Source: Mesodorylaimus sp. YZB2_4
Lineage: Eukaryota > Nematoda > Enoplea > Dorylaimida > Dorylaimidae
DNA: 64,000 bases
NCBI GenBank assembly: GCA_030248295.1
Contig: JASANH010001440.1
Location: 930,001 to 994,000, forward strand
Direction: 5' to 3'
Shown one piece after another: positions 45,028 to 55,444 of the stretch. The notes beneath the pieces were generated by a model. That model had not been told where the DNA came from, searched no databases, and saw nothing but the letters and a program-made list of their open reading frames with translations. Positions within the stretch are counted from its first letter, which is position 1. Every line of letters begins with the position of its first letter. Both the position numbers and the translations under genes were made by a program.

Positions 45028-45135
45028 TAGTAAACCACAACTGACAGTCGACATTCGCCTCGAGTGAACTGTAGTTTCTAAAACAAGTTGCCTGGGCGCT
45101 ACCTCCAAAACAGAGTTGTCTTAGGCTTTCGACTT

Positions 45136-46896
45136 ATGGGTGAATTGTTCTCAAGTCGACTTTGCCTGCTAGGAATGGCACTACAGACGGTAAAATCATT
45201 TTGTGTTTTGTTAAATGACGCCAAAAGAAATAAGGTCAAAGCTGCGCTGTATCTCCTCGTAATTCTTGCTTTTTGGTCGCTGGCATTTTGGGATGCGGCA
45301 AACATTATTATCACTTTTCTGACCGACAATAGTGTCACTTTAGTTCGAACTGTTGAAATTCAAGGAAACGAAACAGCTGGTTTTCTCGAAAATGCAATGC
45401 CCTGTATCGAATATAATAACTCAATTTTTGAACGGATTTGGTGTGATTCTGTCTTGGAAATCAGAAAAGAAGTCGATGAAGCTTACGATCCCACATTCGG
45501 TTGGAACTTGACAAAGGATGTTTACAAAACCCTCGATTTTACAAAGCCCAATTTATTTTTAAGCAAACGTCAATACATTCATGCCCTGAAAATTGTTCGT
45601 ATGGAAAGAGATTTAGATTCCTGTCAATACGGTCAAGTATTGTATGGCGATGATTGTTCAGACAAAGCAATCGAAAAATATTGGAAGGATGATGAATTGA
45701 TAAAACTAAACACAGCAGTCATGGACCTCGTCTCGAATTCCTCTCTTGTGTCCCCCCATGTTACGATTTATTCATTTACCCTCACACGCGTTTGCTACTT
45801 AGTCCAGGTAGCTCAGGTCTTTTCACATTCTTCCGAACCTAATACGGATGTTTCAATTGGATTGAAGTGTGAAGGCGAAAATGGTAATAATTCCGAGATT
45901 ATTGACTCAAATAAAATGCCCCTCTCCGTTATTACTCATTTTACTTTTTTTCAATTTGAGAAATATTATGGTGCAGCAGAGACAGTACCGTCCATTGGAT
46001 TTGTTATCACGACCAGAGGCGTGTTCAATATTCAGAATGTTTCCAATACTTGCTATGGGACTAGTGTTCCCCAGGTTTCGTATACTTGCGACGAATATCG
46101 TTTCGCCCAAGCAGTGATAAAATATTGTCAATGTTTCCCGTTTGCCTTTGAACATTTGAGTGATGTTGAGAAAGGACAACTGCAGTATTGCAGCATCAAA
46201 AATTATGATTCATGTATGGAAAATGTCAAAGCAGAATATTCGAGTCGCAGGTGCGAGCATTGTGTGATTACCCAAAACACTTATGAAGTTCAATATTACT
46301 CTCCAAATATTTATACACCACCATATGTTTGTACTCTTAATTTTATGGTCCGTGATAAATTTTATGCAATTTACGAAGAAACCACAAAAAATACAGTGGC
46401 TGAAGTGGTTGCCCAAGTTGGAGGTAACTTCGGATTTTATACAGGCTTCTCAATTTGGGCTCTTTGGAAATTTTTCATGTTTGTAAGCAGCACCTATCGA
46501 AATCGAAGGCGTATGATTGGAAGATCCACGACTGCACCTCCTGCTGGTGGAATGACAAAATCGTGGTTGCAAATTTCTGTTGGGTATTTAAAAGAAGGCG
46601 ACAGCGAGTTGAAGAGAGAACTGGATGACCAGGAAAAAGAAGATTTATTGAATCAACGTTTGCAAAAATTAGAGGACTCCTCAAAAGCTTGCACGGATGA
46701 ACTGAATAATCAATTGACGATGGTACAGAAGCTACAAGAGGAGCAAATAGAACTGGATAAACAATTGAGGAGAAAACTGGAACAATTGGATCAACTCCAA
46801 GAAGTGATACATGCACTTGAGCAGCGGATACAGCATACTACAGACACTCCCGGCAAAGAAAGAAAATATAACATTGAAAAAACGCCTCAAAGATGA
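45136..46896 (+). CDS. DEG/ENaC (amiloride-sensitive sodium channel family) subunit, intronless
   Basis: One open frame of 586 codons from ATG 45136; an in-frame non-ATG extension exists upstream. The family forms trimeric Na+ channels gated by mechanical force, acid, peptides or ligands. Topology fits: a short cytoplasmic N-terminus, TM1 at residues 35-62 (AALYLLVILAFWSLAFWDA), a large Cys-rich extracellular region with several N-glycosylation sites (NET, NNS, NLT, NSS, NVS), and TM2 at about 421-450. The pre-TM2 and pore region has VAEVVAQVGGNFGFYTGFS, in which GFS occupies the place of the GxS selectivity filter. Unusual features are the lack of introns and a long C-terminal coiled coil (about 490-566, EEQIELDKQLRRKLEQLDQL). 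ATTAAA at 46959 may be the poly(A) signal. Confidence 0.87.
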   Translation: MGELFSSRLCLLGMALQTVKSFCVLLNDAKRNKVKAALYLLVILAFWSLAFWDAANIIITFLTDNSVTLVRTVEIQGNETAGFLENAMPCIEYNNSIFERIWCDSVLEIRKEVDEAYDPTFGWNLTKDVYKTLDFTKPNLFLSKRQYIHALKIVRMERDLDSCQYGQVLYGDDCSDKAIEKYWKDDELIKLNTAVMDLVSNSSLVSPHVTIYSFTLTRVCYLVQVAQVFSHSSEPNTDVSIGLKCEGENGNNSEIIDSNKMPLSVITHFTFFQFEKYYGAAETVPSIGFVITTRGVFNIQNVSNTCYGTSVPQVSYTCDEYRFAQAVIKYCQCFPFAFEHLSDVEKGQLQYCSIKNYDSCMENVKAEYSSRRCEHCVITQNTYEVQYYSPNIYTPPYVCTLNFMVRDKFYAIYEETTKNTVAEVVAQVGGNFGFYTGFSIWALWKFFMFVSSTYRNRRRMIGRSTTAPPAGGMTKSWLQISVGYLKEGDSELKRELDDQEKEDLLNQRLQKLEDSSKACTDELNNQLTMVQKLQEEQIELDKQLRRKLEQLDQLQEVIHALEQRIQHTTDTPGKERKYNIEKTPQR

Positions 46897-46899
46897 CTA

Positions 46900-47485
46900 G
46901 GTCAGTGTAGTGAAGTTTTGTGAATTGCCACGATAATAAGGATTTTAAACAGCGTAATATTAAAGCAGGATTCAAGCATTTTCAGTATTGTACACTATAC
47001 AAGTAAAGTCCGAATATGTTGTGCGCATGAAGAAACACTTCTGCATCGACATTTACTGCGCTGCAAGAACTACGTACCTGTTAATCAGCGATTAGAATGC
47101 AATAGTCTGACTATTTGACCTATCGCATTCCAGACTGCAGGATTCCAACGTGAACCGGTCAGCCTCTATTTGCAGAGATGAAGTTTTTATGAACGCTTAT
47201 CTTCCTACAGTCGGCACAGAACCTCGTTTATCAGCCTTTCTTCTTAGCCAACACTATTGGTGACGAACACGGGCTATTATATTCCTCGATCTGGCCCGCA
47301 CCAAGCATTTTTTCCATCAAGTGTCTTACAATCGGCCTCTGACACAATGGTAACCGCCTTAGAGGCAGATGTACTGGCCGGAGTATTGTTTTTAATTTTT
47401 GGCCCCCCCGCCCTCACTTACCCTTTTCCTATAGCGCAGAGGAATGATATGATAAGCAACTAACCAGCTCTTACCTCTCTCTACT
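46900..47485. other. 3' flank of the DEG/ENaC gene and empty DNA
   Basis: No gene seen; the right end enters a SINE remnant. Confidence 0.4.
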
Positions 47486-47486
47486 A

Positions 47487-47720
47487 GACCTCCACGCGAG
47501 GGCATCCTGGACTGGACACCGACTTCCTTGGACGATGGCGGGTGGGCTGTGAAACCTGGTCGGTCTTCGACAGTCGAGACTGTCTAGGCATTTGGCTTCC
47601 GTCTCTCCTCTCGGAGCACCTCTGGGGACCGGGTGAGTCACCAACAGTCTTGCGTGAAAGGTCAGAGGTTCTGTTCAACCACCTCCTACGGGTCGACCCA
47701 ATCGTCCCCACATCGTCCCA
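47487..47720 (-). mobile_element. Diverged SINE family 2 copy (copy B)
   Basis: Body blocks match copies E and F (GAGGGCATCCTGGACTGGAC, ACCGACTTCCTTGGACGATG, CGGAGCACCTCTGGGGACCG). The A/B-box head is missing or scrambled. Confidence 0.65.
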
Positions 47721-47976
47721 AGCAATCAAGAAGACGAATGCCACCAACACCACCCCCAGCGGTTTTACCAGATTGGTCGTATGTGCGACCAAAGAGCTGA
47801 CTGGTGCCAGCTCCGCATCTGAGGTCGCGAAAATGCCTTTCCTGGCCCATCCAGACAGAAATTTCTTTATTTCCTGTGCCTGAGCAGCGGCCAGATTACG
47901 ATTAGACAGCGTCAGTTCTTTGATGGTATCAAATGCACTACCCCAGCTTGCTTCTCAGTCGCTTCTAACAACTCAC

Positions 47977-48570
47977 ACGACTGTTGTCATGTCATGTCAT
48001 TTCATACTTTATCGCGGCCGCGGTGGTGCAGCGGTTCGGCATTCGTCTCCCCGTATTACTTGGGAGCGAGTGGCTGGACTCGTCCCGGGCTCGATCCCCG
48101 GTGATGGAGGTCGGTTTGCGAACCATAAACCCTCCTACCTTCACGCCAGGCCGGGTCTCACCTTCCGCCGATGTGCTCCGAGTGGAGAGACGGAAGCCAA
48201 ACGAGTAGACAGTCTCGTCTGTCGAACACCGACAGGGTTCAGAGCCCACCCGCCATCGTCGGAGGAAGTCGGTGTCCTGTCCAGGATGCCCTCGCGTGGA
48301 GGTGCTCCTAGTGGAGACGCGCAGAGGGACGCTGCCGTGAGAGCTGGTCACCTCACGGCCTCGCTTATCATATCATGACTGCTGGTCGGCTATAGGCAAA
48401 ACGGGTTGAAAGCCCCTGGGGAACTGGGGCGGCGCGGGACCCAACCCACAAAAATTAAAAAAAAAACTTTCATACTTTATCCAAGCCAAGCACTACACAT
48501 GGCACGCGAGAGCTAAGTAAAACAATAAACCACAATCATTTCAATCGTACGTGCCTCTTGTTCGGGGTTG
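47977..48570 (-). mobile_element. SINE family 1 3' end, reversed and split by SINE copy C
   Basis: The reverse complement of 48481-48560 followed by 47977-48013 gives ATGATTGT...TGCTTGGCTTGGATAAAGTATGAAATGACATGAC. This matches the 3' body and TGACA tail of the SINE at 9.9-10.04 kb. The tRNA-like head was not found. Confidence 0.6.
48014..48467 (+). mobile_element. tRNA-derived SINE (family 2), complete copy C with target-site duplication
   Basis: 454 bp. The head carries GGTGGTGCAGCGGTTCGGC (A-box region) and GGGCTCGATCCCCGG (B box). A body of about 330 bp follows, with an A-rich tail. A perfect 14-bp duplication, TTTCATACTTTATC, flanks it at 48000-48013 and 48468-48481. It is inserted in the tail of a family-1 SINE. 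This copy is the reference for copies A, B and D-H. Confidence 0.85.
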
Positions 48571-49739
48571 GTTTGTGTTCCCGCCATTGATGAGTAAGAC
48601 CTATTTACTTACTCTGGTATGTTACTGATTGGGTTGTTATAGTAACGAAATGTTAATAGGCACCTGGCGTGTGTGCTGAGGAGTATAAATAAACTAACGC
48701 CTGGAGTCAAGTCGCCTTACCCCTACGCCTGACGGAACCACCGCAACACTCTGCTCTTCCTGAATCCCAATCGGAGACAATCCATTGTCACAGAATCCAG
48801 AGCCCGTCCACCCTCCTTTTTACACACACAGCTCGCCTCTAGGAACTCACTCATTGCACCCGACGAAACTTGGTTTAAGTGCTCACCCCTGTGTGTGCTT
48901 CCTAAAAAGCACATCCCCCGCATCTGCTTGCACTGTTCCGCAAATGAATTTTTCTGTGCGTGAGGGTGGTCATCGGCTCGGACGTGCACACGACAACATC
49001 ACCTCCGCTGTTGCCCTTAGCCAGTTCGTCCAAATCCACCGTTGGCCTATGTTTCGAATTAACGCTCGTAGAATCGATCTTGACTGGCCCAACTTTGGCG
49101 AAAAAATAGCGACCCAGAAGCACGGCTTGGTAAATCATCCAAAACAATAAGCTGATGGCTGAACTCTCTGTAATGCACTAGAATAAGCAGCTTAACGACA
49201 GTATCTGCCAGGCGAGCTGGCCCATGTAGTTCTAGAACCAGTGGTCTTCTCGATTTCTTTAAAGCTCAGATCTTTGCCTCTGAACGCCCGCATCCACGCT
49301 CTCAAGCATTCCGCCAGCTTATCTCACGCAAGGCTTCCTCCAGCACCGGACTACTGCTCAGGAGATAAGACACTGTGCATCGTCCGCATCGACTTTGCTG
49401 TATTTCTGCTTGACTTCTGCCTCGCCTTTTTTTCTGATGAGAATGCGACCACGCCATGGGGGGCACTGTTCACAGATGACCAACTCGAGGGTACTCTATA
49501 CCCCGAACTAGTCGGACACTCGACTCACGATCAGATCGACGCTATTATGCTCAGCTTGCAAACGAGTCCACACCTTAGACGTCAGCCGCGCCATCCTCCG
49601 GCAACACTGATACGTAGCTCGTTGCCTTCTCTGCAGCCTGCGTCGCACACTGTTGATGCAGATGCAGCGTTCTGCCCAACAAGTGACCTGCATCCGACCG
49701 CCATCAAAGAGATCCAAACATAACAAACACAACACAAAC

Positions 49740-50380
49740 ATCATCCATTTTCCCTAGGTGTGGCATCTCCTCTGTCACGCCAAAATGACCGATATTGTGT
49801 ACTGTAATGGAAGAGTGCCACTGTTGTTTGGCCAGTGCTGCTTTCGTCCAAGTACAGTAGGCATGGAAATGTCGCCTTTGGTGACGTATTATTTCTTTAA
49901 GGTGATATTACAGTTCGTTGAATTTACTGTCACAAGGTCTAAAGTGTCCAGTTTCAAATGAATGTGACCCCACGAAAAAATCCCTTCCCTTTTTGGACCA
50001 CCTTCCTTATCCAAAGTTTCCACCCCCCCCCAAAATATTTTTTTCTCCCCCCCCCCCGCCCCCCTCCCCACACCCCCCCCTCCCCCCCTCTCCTCCCCCT
50101 CTGTTTCCCATTGCCGCTGCTCAGATGTCGAAAACCCACACATATTTTCAGTGTCTCGTTCTATGTGCTCTTATTCTTACAGCTCGTCGTCAGTGTCAGG
50201 CCGTTTGTCAAAATGAATGATAACTTGCTAATATGCAATGGAAGCACACCTGTTCCGAAGCTGGCAGGGTAGTGGAGTTGGAGTAGAGGAGCAATGAGGT
50301 TTGTATCGCTAACAAGCTGTGGATCTAGTCTTATGACGCAAATCCTTTCGGAACAAGCAAGAAAATTTAGAAGTCGAAAT
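49740..50380. other. Gene-poor stretch with C homopolymers
   Basis: C-rich runs occupy about 50022-50100. A 31-codon frame at 50125 (MSKTHTYFQCLVLCALIL) has a signal-like start but no supporting evidence. Confidence 0.35.
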
Positions 50381-50383
50381 AGT

Positions 50384-51575
50384 ATGTTCGCGCTTCAGAC
50401 CTATTTTATTGTCATATTTGGTATTGTGGCGCCTCCATTTTGCAGCGCAATAGTTGAAACAATTCAAGTACGATGACTCAAACGATTTTCTTTTATTTAA
50501 TGAAATAAAATCGTTTCAGTTTCCCGCGCTTCTCGTTCGATTTGAAGGTATTGGTCCAGTATCGACGGGCAGAAATGCACCGCGCTGTGACCGATTTGAC
50601 TATATTTGGATGGAGTATAATCAGTGCGACTACCGCGTCAAGTTTGACCTAATGTGGTGCGATGAATCGAACGATCATAATTTCTTTTCCTACTCTTTTG
50701 ATGCCCCTGACGACTACAATCAATTCACAAATATCGATTTAAGAGAGAATGAATGGCCAGCCGCAAATTGGAATTCTAGTTTACCTGGTTCATATTATTC
50801 GTTATCTTATTTCGAGCAGTTTAATGTATGTGCTGTAATGATCACTTTTTCCAAACCCCATACTCTCTTTCTCTTCAGCTGTACAACTCGCTTGTTGATG
50901 GCAGTGGAGCAGTAAACGAAAGCATGTGCGCTGTAAAATTAATAATCACTGTATTTGATCGAGATGGGTGGTGGAGTCGCGATGATCTTTTAGCGAGAGA
51001 CACCAAGGAGTATTCATTGCGATCGTTAGCGAATGCTGATCAACCGCAATACATTGAATTACAAAATAAGATATGGTGAGTTTTTAGTCATGTAGCTGTA
51101 GTGGTGCAACAGCTCAGCATACGTCTCCCCATATTTCTTGGGTGCGAGTGGCTCGACTTGTCCCATTCTATCCCCGGTGGTGGAGGTCAGTTAGAACCCT
51201 CGCTGACCTTGCACGCCAGGCCGTAGGTGGCTTAGCCGGTACCGTCGGGATGCTCCGAGCGGAGAGAAAAGCCAAACGAGTCGACAGTCTCGGCTTTCGA
51301 ATACCACAGGGTTCACAGCCCTCCCGCCATCGTACGATGCAGTCGGTGGGTGGTCCAGGATGTCCTCGCGTGGAGGTTCTCCAAGTGGAAACACGCAGGG
51401 GGACGCTGCTGGGTGTGCCGGCTCCTTGCTGGTTTTTGATGACAAGGCTTCGGCCAACAAAAAATTTTTAAAAAAGAAGCATTCACGTATATCATGTACT
51501 GTACTACATCGCGTGATTTTTAGGGTGAAATATCGATTCCATATGTCGGGATCGCTGCCAACGGGACCATGGTGA
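50384..51575 (+). CDS. Short secreted protein, tentatively resembling the N-terminal (MNNL/C2) part of a Notch ligand; four exons
   Basis: CDS join(50384..50467, 50520..50825, 50879..51075, 51524..51575), 212 residues. A signal peptide (MFALQTYFIVIFGIVAPPFC) is followed by a Cys-containing beta-rich region (FPALLVRFEGIGPVSTG, CDYRVKFDLMWCDE), then LIITVFDRDGWWSRDDLLAR and, across intron 3, an IELQ...VKYRF stretch. The D-x-D/DDLI pattern followed by a YRF strand recalls the C2-like N-terminal module of Delta/Jagged ligands, but the DSL and EGF domains that should follow are absent. Introns 1 and 2 are 52 and 53 bp, phase 0. Intron 3 (448 bp) holds SINE copy D. The last exon has a second open frame (IPYVGIAANGTM...RGYCTFIRVFS) that does not fit the splice phase, so the end is uncertain. 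Confidence 0.5.
51096..51474 (+). mobile_element. SINE family 2, copy D, within an intron
   Basis: The head GTAGTGGTGCAACAGCTCAG and the body (GACAGTCTCGGCTTTCGAAT, CCAGGATGTCCTCGCGTGGA) match copy C with many substitutions and deletions. It sits in intron 3 of the short secreted gene, same orientation. Confidence 0.7.
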
Positions 51576-51844
51576 TACCAGGTTATATGGCGTGCCCTGT
51601 TTCAAATGCTCGAGGATATTGTACCTTTATTCGAGTATTCAGTCGTCAAGCTGAGCATCAAGATTCGTGATAGATTTCCCTTGTTCAAACATTTTTACGC
51701 CAAAACCTTGTGAGCAAATATTCCTTGAGCTTAATCCAACACTGTTTGAAGACGAACATGTTAGGAAGGGGTGTTTAAAGATTGCGAGCAGACTGATACC
51801 AGCGTGAATGATAAATTTATTTCGTTTCTTGACTTTTGCCGATT

Positions 51845-52105
51845 TAGGGTGCCTAGAATTCTTGGGGGGGTGTGGCTGGGTAGTTGGGTCAGTGGGGAGA
51901 AGCCTGGGCAATATAAGAACAGTCACTAGGTTGAGATTAGCACCCTTGCTTTCGCTTGCTCGATTCCTTTACAGCTAATTCTAAATTCCTGGGGATCCCC
52001 CTTCGTATTTGTCCAACCTTTTTGCCAGACTTGTGGTGTGGGGCCAAACCAGCCAGGGTGCCAGTATACCAGCCCAGCTTGGGCTAGTATACTTTCGAAG
52101 GATAG
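51845..52105. repeat. Dispersed repeat family R260, copy 2
   Basis: Same orientation as 21535-21790. Shared blocks are GTGCCTAGAATTCTTGGG, GCTTGCTCGATTCCTTTA and CAGACTTGTGGTGTGGGGCC. Confidence 0.6.
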
Positions 52106-52109
52106 CCTG

Positions 52110-52690
52110 TTCCCTTTGATTCATGCTAGAGCAAATGCTCTGCAAACAGGACACTGCGACTGACCTACACACGAATAATGTAGTGTAGACCCACAAAAAC
52201 ACATGCGTCTCCTCAGGACTGGTAAAATGTATCTACTAACACCCATACACTGCCTACAAAAACCCTTTTTGAAACTGGACACTTAAGACCTTGTTACAGT
52301 AAATTCAAGAAAATATAGCTTTACCTTAAAAAAACAATACATCACCAAAGACCAAAGGATATTTCAATGCCTGCTGTACTTATCGTTAGACGAAAGCAGC
52401 ACTGACCAAACGACTATCTCATCAGATCCCCCATCATATCTCTCATCATCATCTCTTTTATCCAACGAACACTATGCTAGCAGTCCTGTGTGTTTATGCA
52501 GGTATACACGGTGTCCTCCGGTCTTCATACACATGTTTCTTGGCTTTTCTCCTCAGGGAATCAGTGAGTGGCGCACTATAACTTCAATCCAGGAATCATC
52601 AGACACATATGTATATACCTTGTTTCAACAAATATTTGAATCTGCCTTTCTTTGTAAGAACAGCTACCTTCAATCGGTCAGTCCAAATAT
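52110..52690. other. Gene-free stretch
   Basis: No supported gene, RNA or element apart from flanking repeats. Confidence 0.4.
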
Positions 52691-52692
52691 CA

Positions 52693-53117
52693 ATTTTTTT
52701 CCTAAAATTTGTTTGGACCGAAACCCGTTTTGCCGCTAGCCGGCCAGCAGTCAAACCTTAGAAGCTTAGCTGTGCGAGAAACGGGGCACGCAGCAGCGTC
52801 CCTCTGCGTGTCTCCACTAGAAGCACCTCCACACGAAGGCATCATGGACAGGACACCGACTTCCTTGGACGATGACGGGTGGGCTTTGAACAAGGTGGGT
52901 GTTCGACAGTCGAGACTGTCTCCTCGTTTAACTTCCCTTGGGGAGGCGTCTCTGCGGTATGTTGTGAGTCACCCACGGCCTGGCGTGAAAGGCCAGCGAG
53001 GTTTCATGGTTCGCAAACCGACCTCCGTCATGGGGGATCGAACCCGCGACGAGTCGAGCCACTTGCTCTCAAGCAATAAGGAGAGACGACTGCTGAACCA
53101 CTGCATCACCGCGGCTG
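52693..53117 (-). mobile_element. tRNA-derived SINE (family 2), copy E
   Basis: A near full-length reverse copy: T-rich tail at 52693, then GCCGCTAGCCGGCCAGCAGT (also in copy F), body, B box (GGATCGAACCC reversed) at about 53036, and a GCACCACCGCGG-like head (CATCACCGCGGC) at 53105-53116. Confidence 0.75.
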
Positions 53118-53140
53118 CTTTCAACTATCAGTCGCAGCAC

Positions 53141-53171
53141 GCGCAATATTTATTGGCAATAAATATTGCGC
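53141..53171. repeat. Perfect 14-bp hairpin
   Basis: GCGCAATATTTATT, a 3-base loop GGC, then the exact reverse complement. It lies 24 bases beyond the head of SINE copy E. Confidence 0.85.
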
Positions 53172-53482
53172 ACCAGCCTTCCCATTCGTGCACCAACTGC
53201 CACTTTAACGAGTCCATAATTTGATGCTGTTTTGCGTTGACCATCTCTTCAGAGACTGTCCATACGCGGAAATCTTTAAGATTGAAGTATGACCATGAGT
53301 GCGTAATTTTCGATACATAGATTTGAACCTATACGAGCCGCGATCGCCCCCGCGCTGCAAGAGCTGTAAAAGGTAACATCGTCCTTTCTTCTAAATCTTG
53401 CCATGCCGGCTACGACCACCCAAACTGGTAGAAACATCGCTCAATAAGTTGAAGACATCGATGTTAGAGCAATGTACGGGCG

Positions 53483-53803
53483 ATGACGAGCCCACAATGC
53501 TTCTGCGCCGCTACTCGCCGACTGCAACATGCTCAACTGCAACAATCATTGGCTGGTTCACGAATCCTAATTGCATTGGACAAAGTTAAATTGGACGAGA
53601 ACGGAGATCGTGGCATTGGACGAGAAATTGGCGATCGTGTGTATGACCGCCCGATCATTCGCTATCAATACGATACCACAATGTCGATTCCTCCACCCGC
53701 TGATAGTGCATCAAGAAGATGCTCCGATTGTCATACTGTAGGACATGTTCCAGCTCATTGTAAATACATGCTCCAGCGGATGTTGTCGTACCACTCGAAT
53801 TGA
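53483..53803 (+). other. Frame with a CCHC zinc knuckle, probable retroelement gag remnant
   Basis: A 106-codon open frame contains CSDCHTVGHVPAHC, a C-x2-C-x4-H-x4-C knuckle, near its end, preceded by IRYQYDTTMSIPPPADSAS. Gag proteins of LTR elements carry such knuckles, and so do some host RNA-binding proteins. No protease or polymerase follows. No start is strongly preferred. Confidence 0.4.
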
Positions 53804-53804
53804 G

Positions 53805-54580
53805 ACCATAAAAACCAGTCACTGGTTAACATTGTGACTGGGGGGAACGTCAAGGGGCCAACCTCTCCCGGGACTGTGACGGAACGTTGGCTCTGGCATC
53901 GGGATTGCGACGAGCGTGTTCGGGGCAGACGGGGACGACCGCTAACTTGCCCTAACTTCTACTTACGGCTAGGGAGAGAGAAAATTAAAAGTTGATCTAT
54001 TTCTTTCGGTGAGACATGAATTTCGTTTGCTCTAGCAGCCGCATGAATTCGATAACGGAAGTAAAAAAAACAGCACGCAATCTGACACTATCTTTGATAC
54101 GACCCATTACTGCTGAATAAAAAGTTTAGAGTCTCTGGAAGTCTCTCCAGGCTGGAAACCGCAGAAATGAAACTGGCAAAAACTTATTGCGCACATGGCT
54201 TAGCATGTTTTCTGTTTGTCGAAAAAATATGCATATTTTTTGGTCGTGGGAATTATGAATGTCGTAGTCAATATCATCTTTATCTGCGCTGCATGCATAG
54301 CACTCGCTAGAATTGCGATGGCCCCATTGCTGCAACTTCGATGTTGAGGCGAGCATGCGATGCAAGATGGCTGAAAAACACGAAGTTTATTTTGCAGACC
54401 TAACTCCGCTGGAAGGGTCCAGATCTTCGACCACGGGTAGTCACCAACTTATGGGTACAGAGTGCACCACCTCAGCTGTCCTACAGGGATACTACGCCGA
54501 CTAACGATATATCTTTTCTTTCTTTTCTTTGCTGTTCGCTGTTACTAATGGATATTCAGGTGCACCTAAAGGCTTATTGG
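53805..54580. other. Gene-free stretch
   Basis: No supported gene. It may hold further remains of the zinc-knuckle element. Confidence 0.35.
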
Positions 54581-54810
54581 CCATCAGTTTTTCCCATGAA
54601 ACTTGAACTGCCGATACCAGCTGTAACGGAAGTGAGACAAATTGTGGCCCACAAAGACTGTCAAGTCCTGCCATTGGCGGGGTCTCCCCTTAGCGTCAAA
54701 CCAGGACACCACTCTGGCAAGAGGTCCATCCTGAAGCCAGCTATGATATACGCTCTGCCCCCCCCCCCCCCCGATCGTAATAAACCGATTATTACAGATT
54801 AGCTCAGTCG

Positions 54811-55439
54811 CTACCGCTTCAGAAGAGGAAACCTCACGAGCAGGCGAGCCTGAACCCCATGTGTGCGCATCCACGATGCTACTGTGAAAGGAGCTAATTG
54901 AGGCGCCCAACTTGTTAGAGTATTAAAGTTACACTGCAGAAGCACTGCTAAATCTCCGACTCGGGTAACTTTTCCAAACCTAGTCGAGTCGACGGTGCAT
55001 TTGGCCAACAAATAAGCCGCTTGAGCCAAGACAGCCGCAGACCAAGCAGAATAGCGTCACTATCTGGCACGTTTGCTCCGCCAAAACTTATTGGATGGAT
55101 TCCGCACCGCATCACATCTTGGCGCACATTCGGCGGCCGCCCACCCCACAGAAACTCTTGCATTGTACCTCCGAGCGACCTAAGAAAACCCGTGGGGGCG
55201 CTAGTAAGTATACCAACAATGAGCCAAGTAGCTGATTCCACACCAAGATTTTCCCAAATGTCGTCAAGCGTCGTTGATTCCAGTCCTCGGCCAAGTTTTT
55301 GACTTTCACTAGGCTTTAATTGAAGTTTCGTTTCGCAGCCTCTTTCATTTGCGAAGGTTACCCCTAAGACCTGAATTCTACAGACTGACTTGATCCCGCA
55401 CAGTTTTTCCATGAGCCATAGTATTGGGGAAGGAATCAC
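54811..55439 (-). pseudogene. LINE C-terminal relic, second copy
   Basis: Frameshifted minus-strand pieces correspond to the copy at 24.0-24.5 kb: DWNQRRLTTFGKILVWNQLL, RPPNVRQDVMRCGI, LGLRLSWLKRLI and, in another frame, TRVGDLAVLLQCNF. The frame changes at least twice, so it is dead. It lies next to a C-run (about 54756-54771) on the 3' side. Confidence 0.75.
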
Positions 55440-55444
55440 GGAGC

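Larger units (their letters stand above)
47750..49147 (-). other. Coding-like minus-strand fragments, possible old retroelement or broken gene
   Basis: Two separated minus-strand pieces look coding rather than random: about 47750-47945 (IKELTLSNRNLAAAQAQEI, FLSGWARKGIFATSDAEL) and 48902-49147 (PTVDLDELAKGNSGGDVVV). SINEs interrupt the interval between them. A TATA-like GTATAAATAAA at about 48683 and its surroundings could be an LTR promoter on the plus strand. I recognise no domain, and the plus strand is also open nearby (49241-49723). Treat as unresolved. Confidence 0.2.

Noticed and set aside
45088-45135. N-terminal extension of the DEG/ENaC frame
   Set aside because: It starts with TTG; the first ATG is at 45136, and the extension has no family similarity.
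47992-48351. Open frames on both strands across 48.0-48.4 kb
   Set aside because: They lie inside the SINE and recur in the other copies; GC-rich SINE body explains the openness.
49889-50272. Pro-rich and Gly-rich frames at about 50 kb
   Set aside because: They arise from C/G homopolymers, which keep all frames open.
52709-53224. 171-codon frame at 52.7-53.2 kb
   Set aside because: It is the antisense of SINE copy E, not a gene.
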